A stretch of DNA of 8,448 nucleotides from Bog-564 sp035509915 (GTDB lineage Bacteria; Actinomycetota; Acidimicrobiia; Acidimicrobiales; UBA8190), in the NCBI GenBank assembly GCA_035509915.1, contig DATKIB010000006.1, forward strand, positions 1 through 8,448, written 5' to 3'. Every line of letters begins with the position of its first letter. The first letter of the stretch is position 1. The translations under genes and the position numbers were made by a program. Below the pieces are notes generated by a model. That model was given only the letters and a program-made list of their open reading frames with translations, made no database searches and was not told where the DNA came from. Positions 1 through 6,508 of the stretch are shown here, one piece after another.

Positions 1-1107
1 CGGGTTCATGATGGAATTGACGTTGTAGGGGCAGATGTAGGGGAGCCCCATCGTGAGCACGTCGGCCTGACCCTCGATCTCCACGAGTTGCTGCGCGTAG
101 ACGTTCTCGGTCGTGCGGGCGTGCACGGCCTCCACCTCGCCCGCTTGCACGGAGGTCATGCGATGGGGGGAGCGCACACCGTGGAGAATCGACCTCGCCA
201 CGCGGTCCGGGGTGCGCGACAGAGCCTTGGACGTGGCGAGGAACCCGGCGCGGTCTGCGAGTGACCACTCCCACTCCCGCCTCTGCAGAAAACGGAATTG
301 CTCCGGGAAGGTGTCGGTGTTGAGCGTGGTCTCGATCTGGAACACCTTCACCCCGCTGTCGCGGATGACCCGGCCCATGCGCCAGTTGGAGGAGTGCAGC
401 TCCGAGCGGTGCTGGTCCATGAAGGAGCGGCTGCGAGCCATCGTGCGGGCGTTGTGGTGGTGACGCAGGCTGCGGTAGCTGGCGAGACCGGTGGCCACCG
501 ACTTGTGGCCTCCGTCCATGGCGACGAGGTTGATGTTCACGTACACGAGGAGGTCCGACTCGGCCGCGCGCCGGTTGATCTCGACGTCCTCACCCAACTC
601 GGTCGCTCCAAGGTGCACCAGGTTGGACGGGTCCTCCGCGTCGTGCTGAGTGAGGAGCCCGTGCGGTTCGAACGCGTCGTAGATGCGGTCTCCGAGCGCG
701 TGACGCAGCTCGGCCTCGGTCATCCGCCGGTGCAACGAGAGCGCGGCGATCAGCACCACGTCGTCCACTCCCGCCTCGGCCGCGAGGTCCAGGACCTGCT
801 CGATCACGAGCTGCCGGTTGTCGGGGCGGCGCATTGGCGGAAGCGGTAGCGACACGTCGTCGAAGGCGATGGTGAGACGCATGCCCGGACGGAGCAGCGC
901 CCGAAGAGGCTCGGACCCGCCGAGCGGGTTCTCGAGGGCGCGGCGGATGGCCGCCATCGGGTCCTCCAGCGCGTCGAACGGCTCGGGCGCGTAGAGCACC
1001 CGGCTGCCGACCGGCAGGCGCTCCAGGCGGAAGCCCTCTCCGTGCCAGAACAGGGTCGGAGGAGTCGAGCCGTCCACTTCGAGGACGAACCCAGGCCTGG
1101 GGCTCAT
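1..1107 (-). CDS. LarA-like DUF2088 protein (nickel-dependent racemase/epimerase superfamily), 3' end outside window
   Basis: The frame reads from an ATG at 1107 to the left edge without a stop, giving 369 residues; the C-terminus is missing. Family signs: a FDDVSLPLP segment (81-89), LHRRMTEAEL (125-134), HDAE (155-158), an EINRR segment (176-180), DGGHKSVATG (198-207) and LPYICPYNVNSIMNP near the edge. LarA lactate racemase binds its nickel-pincer nucleotide through Lys184, ligates Ni with His200 and uses His108 and His174 as bases. Here K202, H218 and H126 have exactly the LarA spacings (+16 and -76 from the Lys). The position of His174 (10 before the Lys) is I192, flanked by N191 and N193, and the DxTR-type Arg is Leu87. 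I infer a pincer-cofactor enzyme of altered chemistry or substrate, not a lactate racemase. The start overlaps the dehydrogenase stop (ATGA), with AAGGGG at 1121-1116 as ribosome-binding site. LarB, LarC and LarE, which make the cofactor, are not in view. Confidence 0.85.
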   Translation of the reverse strand, partial: MSPRPGFVLEVDGSTPPTLFWHGEGFRLERLPVGSRVLYAPEPFDALEDPMAAIRRALENPLGGSEPLRALLRPGMRLTIAFDDVSLPLPPMRRPDNRQLVIEQVLDLAAEAGVDDVVLIAALSLHRRMTEAELRHALGDRIYDAFEPHGLLTQHDAEDPSNLVHLGATELGEDVEINRRAAESDLLVYVNINLVAMDGGHKSVATGLASYRSLRHHHNARTMARSRSFMDQHRSELHSSNWRMGRVIRDSGVKVFQIETTLNTDTFPEQFRFLQRREWEWSLADRAGFLATSKALSRTPDRVARSILHGVRSPHRMTSVQAGEVEAVHARTTENVYAQQLVEIEGQADVLTMGLPYICPYNVNSIMNP

Positions 1108-2303
1108 CTCGCCGACCCCTTGCGTCTCAGGTCGAAGGCGATCTTGACCGCTCCCCGGCTGCCCGCTGCCCCTGCGTGCTCCAAGGCCTCCTCGAAGCGC
1201 TCGAGCGGGTAGAGCGCCGAGACCAGCCGGCCGAGCCGGTACTCGGACACGACACCGGCCGCCAGCTCGAAGCTGCTCACGCTGCGACCTGCGACCTGCT
1301 CTACGCCGTATGCGTAGGCAGCTGTGAGGACCACCTCGCGGTGCCAAAGCGATGCGAGGTCCACCTTGGACTTACCAGGCATGCCCACCAGCACGACGCG
1401 GCCCCGTGGCCGCACCATCGCGAGCGCCTCTGCCAACGACTCGGTGCTGCCGACGCAGTCGACGACCACGTCTGCGCCGCCGGTCAGCTGCCTCGATCGC
1501 TCCGACACGGTGAGAGAGCGCGACCGCCGTCTCACCGCGCGCCCGAGCTGGTCGGGAGGCAAGACCGCGTCTGCCCCGAGCTCACGCGCCCAGCGTCGTT
1601 GGTGCTCGTGCTTCGCTCCCGCGAAGAGGCTCCCCGGCTCGGTGAGCGACCGGAGCGCGGCGAGGGTCGTGAGCCCGAGCGTGCCCGCACCGAGCACCGC
1701 CACCGTGTCACCCGGTTCGACCTTCGACGCCAACGCGGCGTGGACGGCACACGCGGTCGGCTCGATCATCACGGCTTCCTCGTCGCCCATGTCGTCGGCG
1801 ACCGCGTGCAGCTGTGACTCGTGGGCCACGAGGCCGGCGGCCGACCACCCGCCGCCGGTATCGGAGCAGTAGCCGATCTGAATACCGGGGGAGAGGTGCC
1901 CGAAGGCGACACGCTCGCAGCCCCCGACGCGCCCCTCGGCGCACGCCTCGCAGGGCGGCTCGATGCCGCGTGCCACACAGCCGATCACCGCCTGGACCAC
2001 GACCCTGGCGCCCGCCGGTTCCTCCAGCTCGCCCACGACCTCGTGGCCCGGCACGAACGGGAAGCTGACCAGGTCCTCGAAGTACCTCGAGCTGCGCCCG
2101 TCCACGGTGGCCAGGTCGGAGCCGCAGATACCTGCGAGCAGGGGGCGCACCCGGTACCACCCTGGTCCCGGCAGGGGAGGGGGCTCGGAGTCGGTGAGAC
2201 GCAGCGGGCTGACGCGCGCCGCGCGCCCGGACCCGGCGAGGCTCGATGCGACCCGCGATGCCGCGAAGCGCGCCAGGTTTCGTTCGAATATGAGAGTTCT
2301 CAT
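1104..2303 (-). CDS. Zinc-dependent medium-chain dehydrogenase/reductase (alcohol dehydrogenase-like)
   Basis: 399 residues, the normal size for the MDR superfamily, which oxidises alcohols or polyols (or reduces the carbonyl) with NAD(P). The N-terminal GroES-like catalytic domain has the zinc ligands C60 (GICGSD), H87-E88 (PGHE) and E181 (IEPTACAVHA). The Glu third ligand resembles sorbitol and threonine dehydrogenases. A structural-zinc lobe has C109, C118, C121 and C129, with a longer gap than usual between the first two cysteines (the CVARGIEPPC stretch). The Rossmann fold begins with GAGTLG at 205-210. The frame is open upstream to 2666, but family homology starts only after the ATG at 2303. 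That ATG overlaps the upstream stop as ATGA and has AAGGGG (2313-2308) four bases before it, so I chose it. The gene is translationally coupled on both sides: its own TGA overlaps the LarA-like start. Likely cytoplasmic. The substrate is unknown; a long-chain alcohol or aldehyde from the upstream reductase is an inference. Confidence 0.9.
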   Translation of the reverse strand: MRTLIFERNLARFAASRVASSLAGSGRAARVSPLRLTDSEPPPLPGPGWYRVRPLLAGICGSDLATVDGRSSRYFEDLVSFPFVPGHEVVGELEEPAGARVVVQAVIGCVARGIEPPCEACAEGRVGGCERVAFGHLSPGIQIGYCSDTGGGWSAAGLVAHESQLHAVADDMGDEEAVMIEPTACAVHAALASKVEPGDTVAVLGAGTLGLTTLAALRSLTEPGSLFAGAKHEHQRRWARELGADAVLPPDQLGRAVRRRSRSLTVSERSRQLTGGADVVVDCVGSTESLAEALAMVRPRGRVVLVGMPGKSKVDLASLWHREVVLTAAYAYGVEQVAGRSVSSFELAAGVVSEYRLGRLVSALYPLERFEEALEHAGAAGSRGAVKIAFDLRRKGSAR

Positions 2304-4765
2304 CGCACCCCTTCGCGAAGCCGGTCGATCCGCTCCCACCAGCGCGACACGCCGTGGTCGACCGGTCCGATCGGCAGGATCGGCCTGGCGGAGCCGCCTG
2401 CGGTCTCCCAATGCTCGGTGTGCCAGCCGCGGCGGCGGGCTATCGCCGCGAGACGTGCCTCGGGGTTGACAGCCACCGGGAAGCCGACGCACTCGAGCAG
2501 CGGCAGGTCCGAGGCCGAGTCCGCGTACGCCACCGACTCCGCGAGGTCCAGGCCCTCGCGCTCGGCGTACTCGGCCAGGACGAGCGCCCTCGCCTCGCCG
2601 GTGGGGGGGAGCCGGTCGAGGCGCCCGGTGAGCCGCCCGTCGCCGTCGACCCCCAGCGCCGCGCACACCACTTCGTCGAAGAGGGGGCGGAGGGGATCGA
2701 CCACGAAGTCGAGGGCCCCGGTGATGAGCACCGTTCGGTGGCCGAGAGCGCGGTGCGCGCGGACGCGCGCCATGCCGGCCGGGAAGGACTTGGTGAGCAG
2801 CAGATGGTGGAACAGCTCCACCGAGTCCTCTCGAAGCATCGACGCGGGGGCTCCCTCGTAACGGCGGTAGAAGCTCCTCAGGAAGTCGCCCCGGTCGCGC
2901 CGGTCGAGCGCGAGAAGCCGCGGCGCTTCCCGGAGGATGCGGGCGCTAAGCGCGGCACGCTCGGTCATGGGCAGGTGGCGGCCGGCGAGCCACGAGTAGG
3001 ACTCGACGACGTTGGACGCGACGAGCGTGTTCTCGAGGTCGAAGGCTGCCAAGTGCCGCTCCGGGGAGAGGATCGCTCGTCTGGCGCGCTCGGAGCGGTT
3101 GGGGGTGGTCGAGCGCCCGGGCGTGGTTCGCACGCGGGCGTGCTCGACGATCGACGGGAGGTGTATGTCGTTCACGTAGTGGTCCCAGTCGATCACCCCC
3201 GGATCGAAGCAGAAGATGTCGCGGTCCGAAGATTCGACGCGGTTCCAGAGCTCCATCAGGTGGTCGATCCTGAAGCGGGCCTCGGTCTCGGTGTAGGAGC
3301 CGTAGAGCTCGACGTAGCCAAGGGCGCGCTCGGCCTGGGTGCGGCGCTCCTCGACGCGCGCGGCGAGATCCGCGCGCTCGCCGCGCACCGGGAGCGATCC
3401 CAGCAGTCGTTCGGCGAGCGACAGCGCCTTGGTGGCGCGCTGGAGCTGGCGTTGCACGCGGCCGTGGCCGGGGAAGGACCATTCGGGGACAACGATCGGC
3501 TGGCCGTCGGAGTCGTAGACCGGGTGGGTGGTGAACCAGGCTTGGATGAGCCCCTGGAGCTGGCCGTAGAGGAGGGGGTTCTTCACGCTCGAGGCCACGT
3601 GGTACACGCTCTTCGTGCCGGCACCCGGGCCCGCCGCCGCCACGGCGAGGATGGCCGCGACGACGAGGTCGACGGGGATGACGTCGACGACTCCCTCCTG
3701 GATCCCCGGGAACTCTCGCAGCAGCCCCCGGGCGTAGGAGATGATGATCGGCTCCGCCATTCGGAACCCCCGAATCCATCCCGGGCGGGGCTCGGAGAGC
3801 GCGGACTCGATGATCGAGGGCCTCACGACCGTGGTGGGCACCTCCGGGTGGTCCGTCACGAGGAGGCGCTCGCCGAGCGCCTTGGTGAACGCGTAGGCGT
3901 CCGGCCAGCCGAGCGACTGCGCCCGAGCACGACCGGCCTCGACCAGCTGCTCGCGCACCCACTCGTCGCGTAGCTTCTCGGCGCGCTCGGCGAGCAGGTG
4001 GGTGCCAGCCGAGCCGAGCTCCGCGCGCGCCGCTTTGGTGAGACGCGCCAGGCGTGCGGGCCTACGAGACTCGGCCTCCAGGTCCGCGCGAAGCCGTCTG
4101 GCGTGGTCCACCTCGGCCTCGATGTCGACTTCGGTGGTGACCGTGGTGTGGGTGCGCGTCCGCGCGCCCGAGCGTACGGCGTCGGTAAAGAGGATCTCGG
4201 CGGCGTCGCCCTGATGGGTGCCCGCCACGTAGGCGGTCGACACCGTGACGAGGTGACAGGGTGCGCGGCCCGCGCGGGCCTGTGCTTCCTGCGCTGCGGC
4301 CGCTTCGATTGCGGCTGCGACTCGCGAAGGCCCGAGCAGGTTGACCTCGATCGTCGTGTCGAGCGGAGCGTCGAAGGCGACGGTGGCCGCGCAGTGCACC
4401 ACCACGTCGCAGCCTGCGAGAAGCCGTGTCCCGTCTTCGTCGAGGCCGAGGCCCTCGGCGCCCACGTCGCCGGCCACCGCCACCAACCTGCGCTCGGTGA
4501 CAGAGTCGAAGCTCTCGCCGAGTTCCTCGCGCAGGCGGTCGAAACAGTCGTTTCGCAGGATCTCGCGCTGCGCCCTCTCAGCCGCTGAGGCCCGGCGACC
4601 CGGTCGCACGAGCACGACCACCGAGCAATCCGGGACGCGCCGCAGGAGGCGCTCCACCAGAGCGGTCCCGAGGAACCCCGTCGCCCCCGTCACGAAGATC
4701 CGCTTGCCGGCGAGGGCGGACGCGATGGGCGGCAGCGGCGTAGGCGGCGCCGTCGTGGCGGTCAC
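2300..4765 (-). CDS. Fatty acyl-CoA reductase fused to a HAD-IB hydrolase-like domain
   Basis: 821 residues in three parts. (1) An extended SDR fold of the male-sterility/NAD_binding_4 type: TGATGFLG (26-33) binds NAD(P)H, STAY (176-179) holds the catalytic Ser, and GWPDAYAFTKALGE (286-299) has the catalytic Y291 and K295. This last motif closely matches fatty acyl reductases, and the long helical insert between Ser and Tyr is also typical. (2) A FAR_C/Sterile-like segment around 485-545 (RFRIDHLMELWN, FDPGVIDWDHY). (3) A HAD-IB domain from about 570 to 785: motif I FDLENTL (D576), motif II T682 (LITGA), motif IV D749 and D753 (YADSASDLPLL). FARs reduce acyl-CoA or acyl-ACP to aldehyde or alcohol with NADPH. 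Motif I is DxE, not DxD, and the motif III Lys seems to be R726, so phosphatase activity is uncertain. The start is GTG at 4765 with no Shine-Dalgarno; it is the first gene of the operon. The exact acyl substrate is not readable. Confidence 0.9.
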   Translation of the reverse strand: MTATTAPPTPLPPIASALAGKRIFVTGATGFLGTALVERLLRRVPDCSVVVLVRPGRRASAAERAQREILRNDCFDRLREELGESFDSVTERRLVAVAGDVGAEGLGLDEDGTRLLAGCDVVVHCAATVAFDAPLDTTIEVNLLGPSRVAAAIEAAAAQEAQARAGRAPCHLVTVSTAYVAGTHQGDAAEILFTDAVRSGARTRTHTTVTTEVDIEAEVDHARRLRADLEAESRRPARLARLTKAARAELGSAGTHLLAERAEKLRDEWVREQLVEAGRARAQSLGWPDAYAFTKALGERLLVTDHPEVPTTVVRPSIIESALSEPRPGWIRGFRMAEPIIISYARGLLREFPGIQEGVVDVIPVDLVVAAILAVAAAGPGAGTKSVYHVASSVKNPLLYGQLQGLIQAWFTTHPVYDSDGQPIVVPEWSFPGHGRVQRQLQRATKALSLAERLLGSLPVRGERADLAARVEERRTQAERALGYVELYGSYTETEARFRIDHLMELWNRVESSDRDIFCFDPGVIDWDHYVNDIHLPSIVEHARVRTTPGRSTTPNRSERARRAILSPERHLAAFDLENTLVASNVVESYSWLAGRHLPMTERAALSARILREAPRLLALDRRDRGDFLRSFYRRYEGAPASMLREDSVELFHHLLLTKSFPAGMARVRAHRALGHRTVLITGALDFVVDPLRPLFDEVVCAALGVDGDGRLTGRLDRLPPTGEARALVLAEYAEREGLDLAESVAYADSASDLPLLECVGFPVAVNPEARLAAIARRRGWHTEHWETAGGSARPILPIGPVDHGVSRWWERIDRLREGVR

Positions 4766-4774
4766 GCAATTTGT

Positions 4775-4788
4775 CTACCATATGGTAG
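4775..4788. promoter_or_regulatory. Perfect 14-bp palindrome, candidate TetR operator
   Basis: CTACCATATGGTAG is its own reverse complement over 14 bases and fills most of the 23-bp gap between the divergent reductase and TetR starts. It ends one base before the TetR GTG. TetR-family proteins commonly bind palindromes between their own gene and a divergent target operon. Because the gap is so short, bound repressor would cover the start regions of both genes. The two half-sites each contain TACCAT, a possible -10 hexamer (TANNNT) on each strand, so operator and promoter probably coincide. No second copy was noticed in the window. The identification as operator is inference from position and symmetry. 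Confidence 0.75.
4776..4781 (+). promoter_or_regulatory. Possible -10 element of the TetR gene (leaderless start)
   Basis: TACCAT fits the actinobacterial TANNNT -10 consensus and lies seven bases before the GTG at 4789. Transcription would therefore start at or next to the start codon, and no Shine-Dalgarno is present. No convincing -35 hexamer is visible. On the other strand TATGGT (4782-4777) lies 11 bases before the reductase GTG and could serve that operon. Confidence 0.4.
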
Positions 4789-5463
4789 GTGACGAGGTCG
4801 AGCGGGCGCCGGGAGGCGAGAGGTCCCAGGGGCGAGACAGCGGACAGGATCCTCGACGCGGCCCTCGTCTCCTTCGGGTCAAGGGGTTACGAGGCCACCT
4901 CGCTCGACTCCCTGGCCGACGGCTTGGGGCTGCGGAAGCAGTCGATCCTCTACTGGTTTCCGTCCAAGGAGGCGCTGCTCGAGGCCCTCATCGCACGCTC
5001 GGCGGCGGAGCTGGCCGGAGCCCTGGAGGAGTCGCTCGAGCGAGCGGGGAGCGGCTGGCCGCGAGTCGAGTCGGTGGTGCGCTCGGTCTTCCGGCTCGCC
5101 GCACGCCGCCCAGAGGTGCTCGGCCTCGTGCGCGAGGTGGGGCGGCTCGGCCCTCCCGCGGCGACGCAGCTGATGCTGGCACTCGAACCTCTCGTAGAAC
5201 GCGCCTCTGCGTTCTTGGAGTCCGAGATGGACGCGGGTCACATGCGCAGGCATGAGCCGCGCCTGCTGCTGTTGGCGATCTACTCCACGGTCGTGGGGAT
5301 GATCACCGAGGTGGAGGTGCTTCGCGCACTGGGAGAGGAACCCACGGCGCGCTCGCTGGTCCGTCGACGCCAGGAGATCCTGCGCTTGTTGCGTTCGGCG
5401 CTGCTCGTCGAAGGTCAGGAGGGCGCCGGCGGGCGCGGGCGCGGCGGCTTGGGCGGCGTGTAG
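4789..5463 (+). CDS. TetR/AcrR-family transcriptional regulator
   Basis: 224 residues, normal for TetR regulators, which bind DNA as dimers and release it on binding a small ligand. The N-terminal helix-turn-helix spans about 17-63: ETADRILDAALVSFGSRGYE, then TSLDSLADGLGLRKQSILYW and FPSKEALLEAL, a textbook TetR_N signature. The rest is a helical ligand-binding and dimer domain that I cannot assign to a subfamily; the tail after about 205 is Gly-rich and probably disordered. The GTG start at 4789 lies one base after the 14-bp palindrome, without a Shine-Dalgarno. Divergent placement next to the three-enzyme operon makes it the likely local repressor of both itself and that operon, with an acyl-CoA or other pathway compound as possible inducer (inference). 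Its 3' end overlaps the convergent membrane-protein gene by 49 bp. Confidence 0.92.
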   Translation: MTRSSGRREARGPRGETADRILDAALVSFGSRGYEATSLDSLADGLGLRKQSILYWFPSKEALLEALIARSAAELAGALEESLERAGSGWPRVESVVRSVFRLAARRPEVLGLVREVGRLGPPAATQLMLALEPLVERASAFLESEMDAGHMRRHEPRLLLLAIYSTVVGMITEVEVLRALGEEPTARSLVRRRQEILRLLRSALLVEGQEGAGGRGRGGLGGV

Positions 5464-6446
5464 CGCTTCGACGCAGGGGGCCCGGCCGGCTCGGGTTGTC
5501 TCTTTCGTCGCGAAGACCGTGCTGCCTGGCGGGATTGAACACGCTGACGCGCGTCCGAGGCCCCTGTGCGGGCTGCCACCCTGGGGCCCTGAGACGCGCG
5601 GCCACGCTGGGGCGCCACACCTCGGGCGGTGAGCGCTTTCTGGTAGCGGAACACCCTCCAGATCATCCAGCCACCGAGACCCCAGAACAGCAATGCGAAC
5701 GGGAAGCCCTCGGCGGTCCCGAGGAACAGGAGGGCGAACGCGACGAGCGAGCGACGGCGCGTGATGGCCGTGAGCAGCACGACTGCGCCGAGCACCACCC
5801 TCGCCACGCCGTAGAGCTCGGTGACGCTGTTGGCGACGTGCCCTTTGTGGTGCAGCGGAGGGTTGTAGTGGATGGCGGCGATGGTGAGCACGATCCCGAT
5901 GGCGGCCCCGAGGGGACCGGCGAACATCGCATAGGTGCGCTCGCGGTCGTCGATCCGTTTGATGGAGTAGGTGAGCTCCTCGTTGCTCATGTCCGCGATG
6001 GGATCGGGCCTTCGCCCTTGCTGTCCGGCGCCAGTTGCCCGGCGGGCCGGTTCGCGTGGCCGGGCGGGCCGCGTGCCGGATCCGGCTCGGGCGCCCTCGG
6101 AGGAGACGACCTCGTCGGGCTCTATCACCTCGTGGTCGTCCGCCTCGCTCGTCCCGGCCGCGTTGCGCTCCTCGGTCTCGGTGCCCGCCTGGCCCCAGGG
6201 CTTGATCCCTGTCCGCGCGCCGGCCTTGGCTCCCCGGGCTGTCCTGCTCCCGGCGCTCGCCGGAGCGCTCGCGGCCTCATCGCCGGCGGGCGTATCTTCG
6301 GTCGGCCGTCGCGCTGCGGGCGGTCTGCGCGTACCTGCGGGCGACTGTCTCTGGCGGTCGAGGTTTGGCAGCGCTGTCAGGATGCGCTGGCCCAAGGTCA
6401 GCTTCGGCGCCGCGCCTCGGGCCTTGCCGTTCTCGTCGTCACCCAC
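5415..6446 (-). CDS. Membrane protein with disordered basic tails, function unknown
   Basis: 343 residues, not assigned to a named family. Residues 1-150 are low complexity, rich in Ala, Gly, Arg, Pro and Glu, with a short ordered-looking start (KLTLGQRILTALPNLDRQ). A conserved-looking stretch MSNEELTYSIKRIDDRERTY (153-172) precedes the membrane region: helices at about 173-193, 211-229 and 234-268, the last long enough for two spans. The tail after 270 is strongly basic and ends in a proline-rich PPKPPRPRPP run. This suggests a small inner-membrane protein with large cytoplasmic disordered ends. The GTG at 6446 was taken because the frame extends to it and a TAGCCT hexamer sits six bases upstream; GGAG is only two bases away, too close for a normal ribosome-binding site. 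M153 is an alternative start. It runs toward the TetR gene and diverges from the amidase gene. Confidence 0.7.
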   Translation of the reverse strand: MGDDENGKARGAAPKLTLGQRILTALPNLDRQRQSPAGTRRPPAARRPTEDTPAGDEAASAPASAGSRTARGAKAGARTGIKPWGQAGTETEERNAAGTSEADDHEVIEPDEVVSSEGARAGSGTRPARPREPARRATGAGQQGRRPDPIADMSNEELTYSIKRIDDRERTYAMFAGPLGAAIGIVLTIAAIHYNPPLHHKGHVANSVTELYGVARVVLGAVVLLTAITRRRSLVAFALLFLGTAEGFPFALLFWGLGGWMIWRVFRYQKALTARGVAPQRGRASQGPRVAARTGASDARQRVQSRQAARSSRRKRQPEPAGPPASKRYTPPKPPRPRPPAPS

Positions 6447-6452
6447 CGCTCC

Positions 6453-6458
6453 AGGCTA
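6453..6458 (-). promoter_or_regulatory. Possible -10 element of the membrane-protein gene
   Basis: On the minus strand TAGCCT (TANNNT) lies six bases before the GTG at 6446, the spacing expected if transcription begins at the start codon. No clear -35 was found. The assignment rests on spacing and the lack of a usable Shine-Dalgarno. Confidence 0.35.
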
Positions 6459-6493
6459 CTCAGGGCTGCTCCATGCACGAAGCGGCCCTGGCG

Positions 6494-6502
6494 TGCTACG
6501 CC
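6494..6502 (+). promoter_or_regulatory. Possible extended -10 of the amidase gene
   Basis: TGCTACGCC reads as an extended -10 (TGN followed by TACGCC) ending six bases before the GTG at 6509. This would make the amidase mRNA leaderless. The sixth base is C, not the usual T, and no -35 is obvious, so this is a tentative call that also supports the chosen start codon. Confidence 0.3.
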
Positions 6503-6508
6503 TGGGCC

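Noticed and set aside
113..849. Two overlapping plus-strand frames at the left edge
   Set aside because: They are antisense to the LarA-like gene, whose minus-strand reading carries conserved motifs along its whole length.
2304..2666. N-terminal extension of the dehydrogenase frame up to 2666
   Set aside because: The extra residues are Arg/Gly/Pro-rich shadow of the HAD coding region without MDR likeness. The ATG at 2303 has a ribosome-binding site and an ATGA overlap.
2354..3973. A 539-codon plus-strand open frame opposite the acyl reductase
   Set aside because: It is antisense to a gene with clear FAR and HAD motifs. Long antisense frames are common in GC-rich DNA, and its translation shows no recognisable domain.
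6365..6508. Amidase starting upstream at 6365 or at the ATG at 6473
   Set aside because: The added residues are not amidase-like. The 6365 start overlaps the divergent membrane-protein gene, and the GTG at 6509 begins exactly where family likeness begins.
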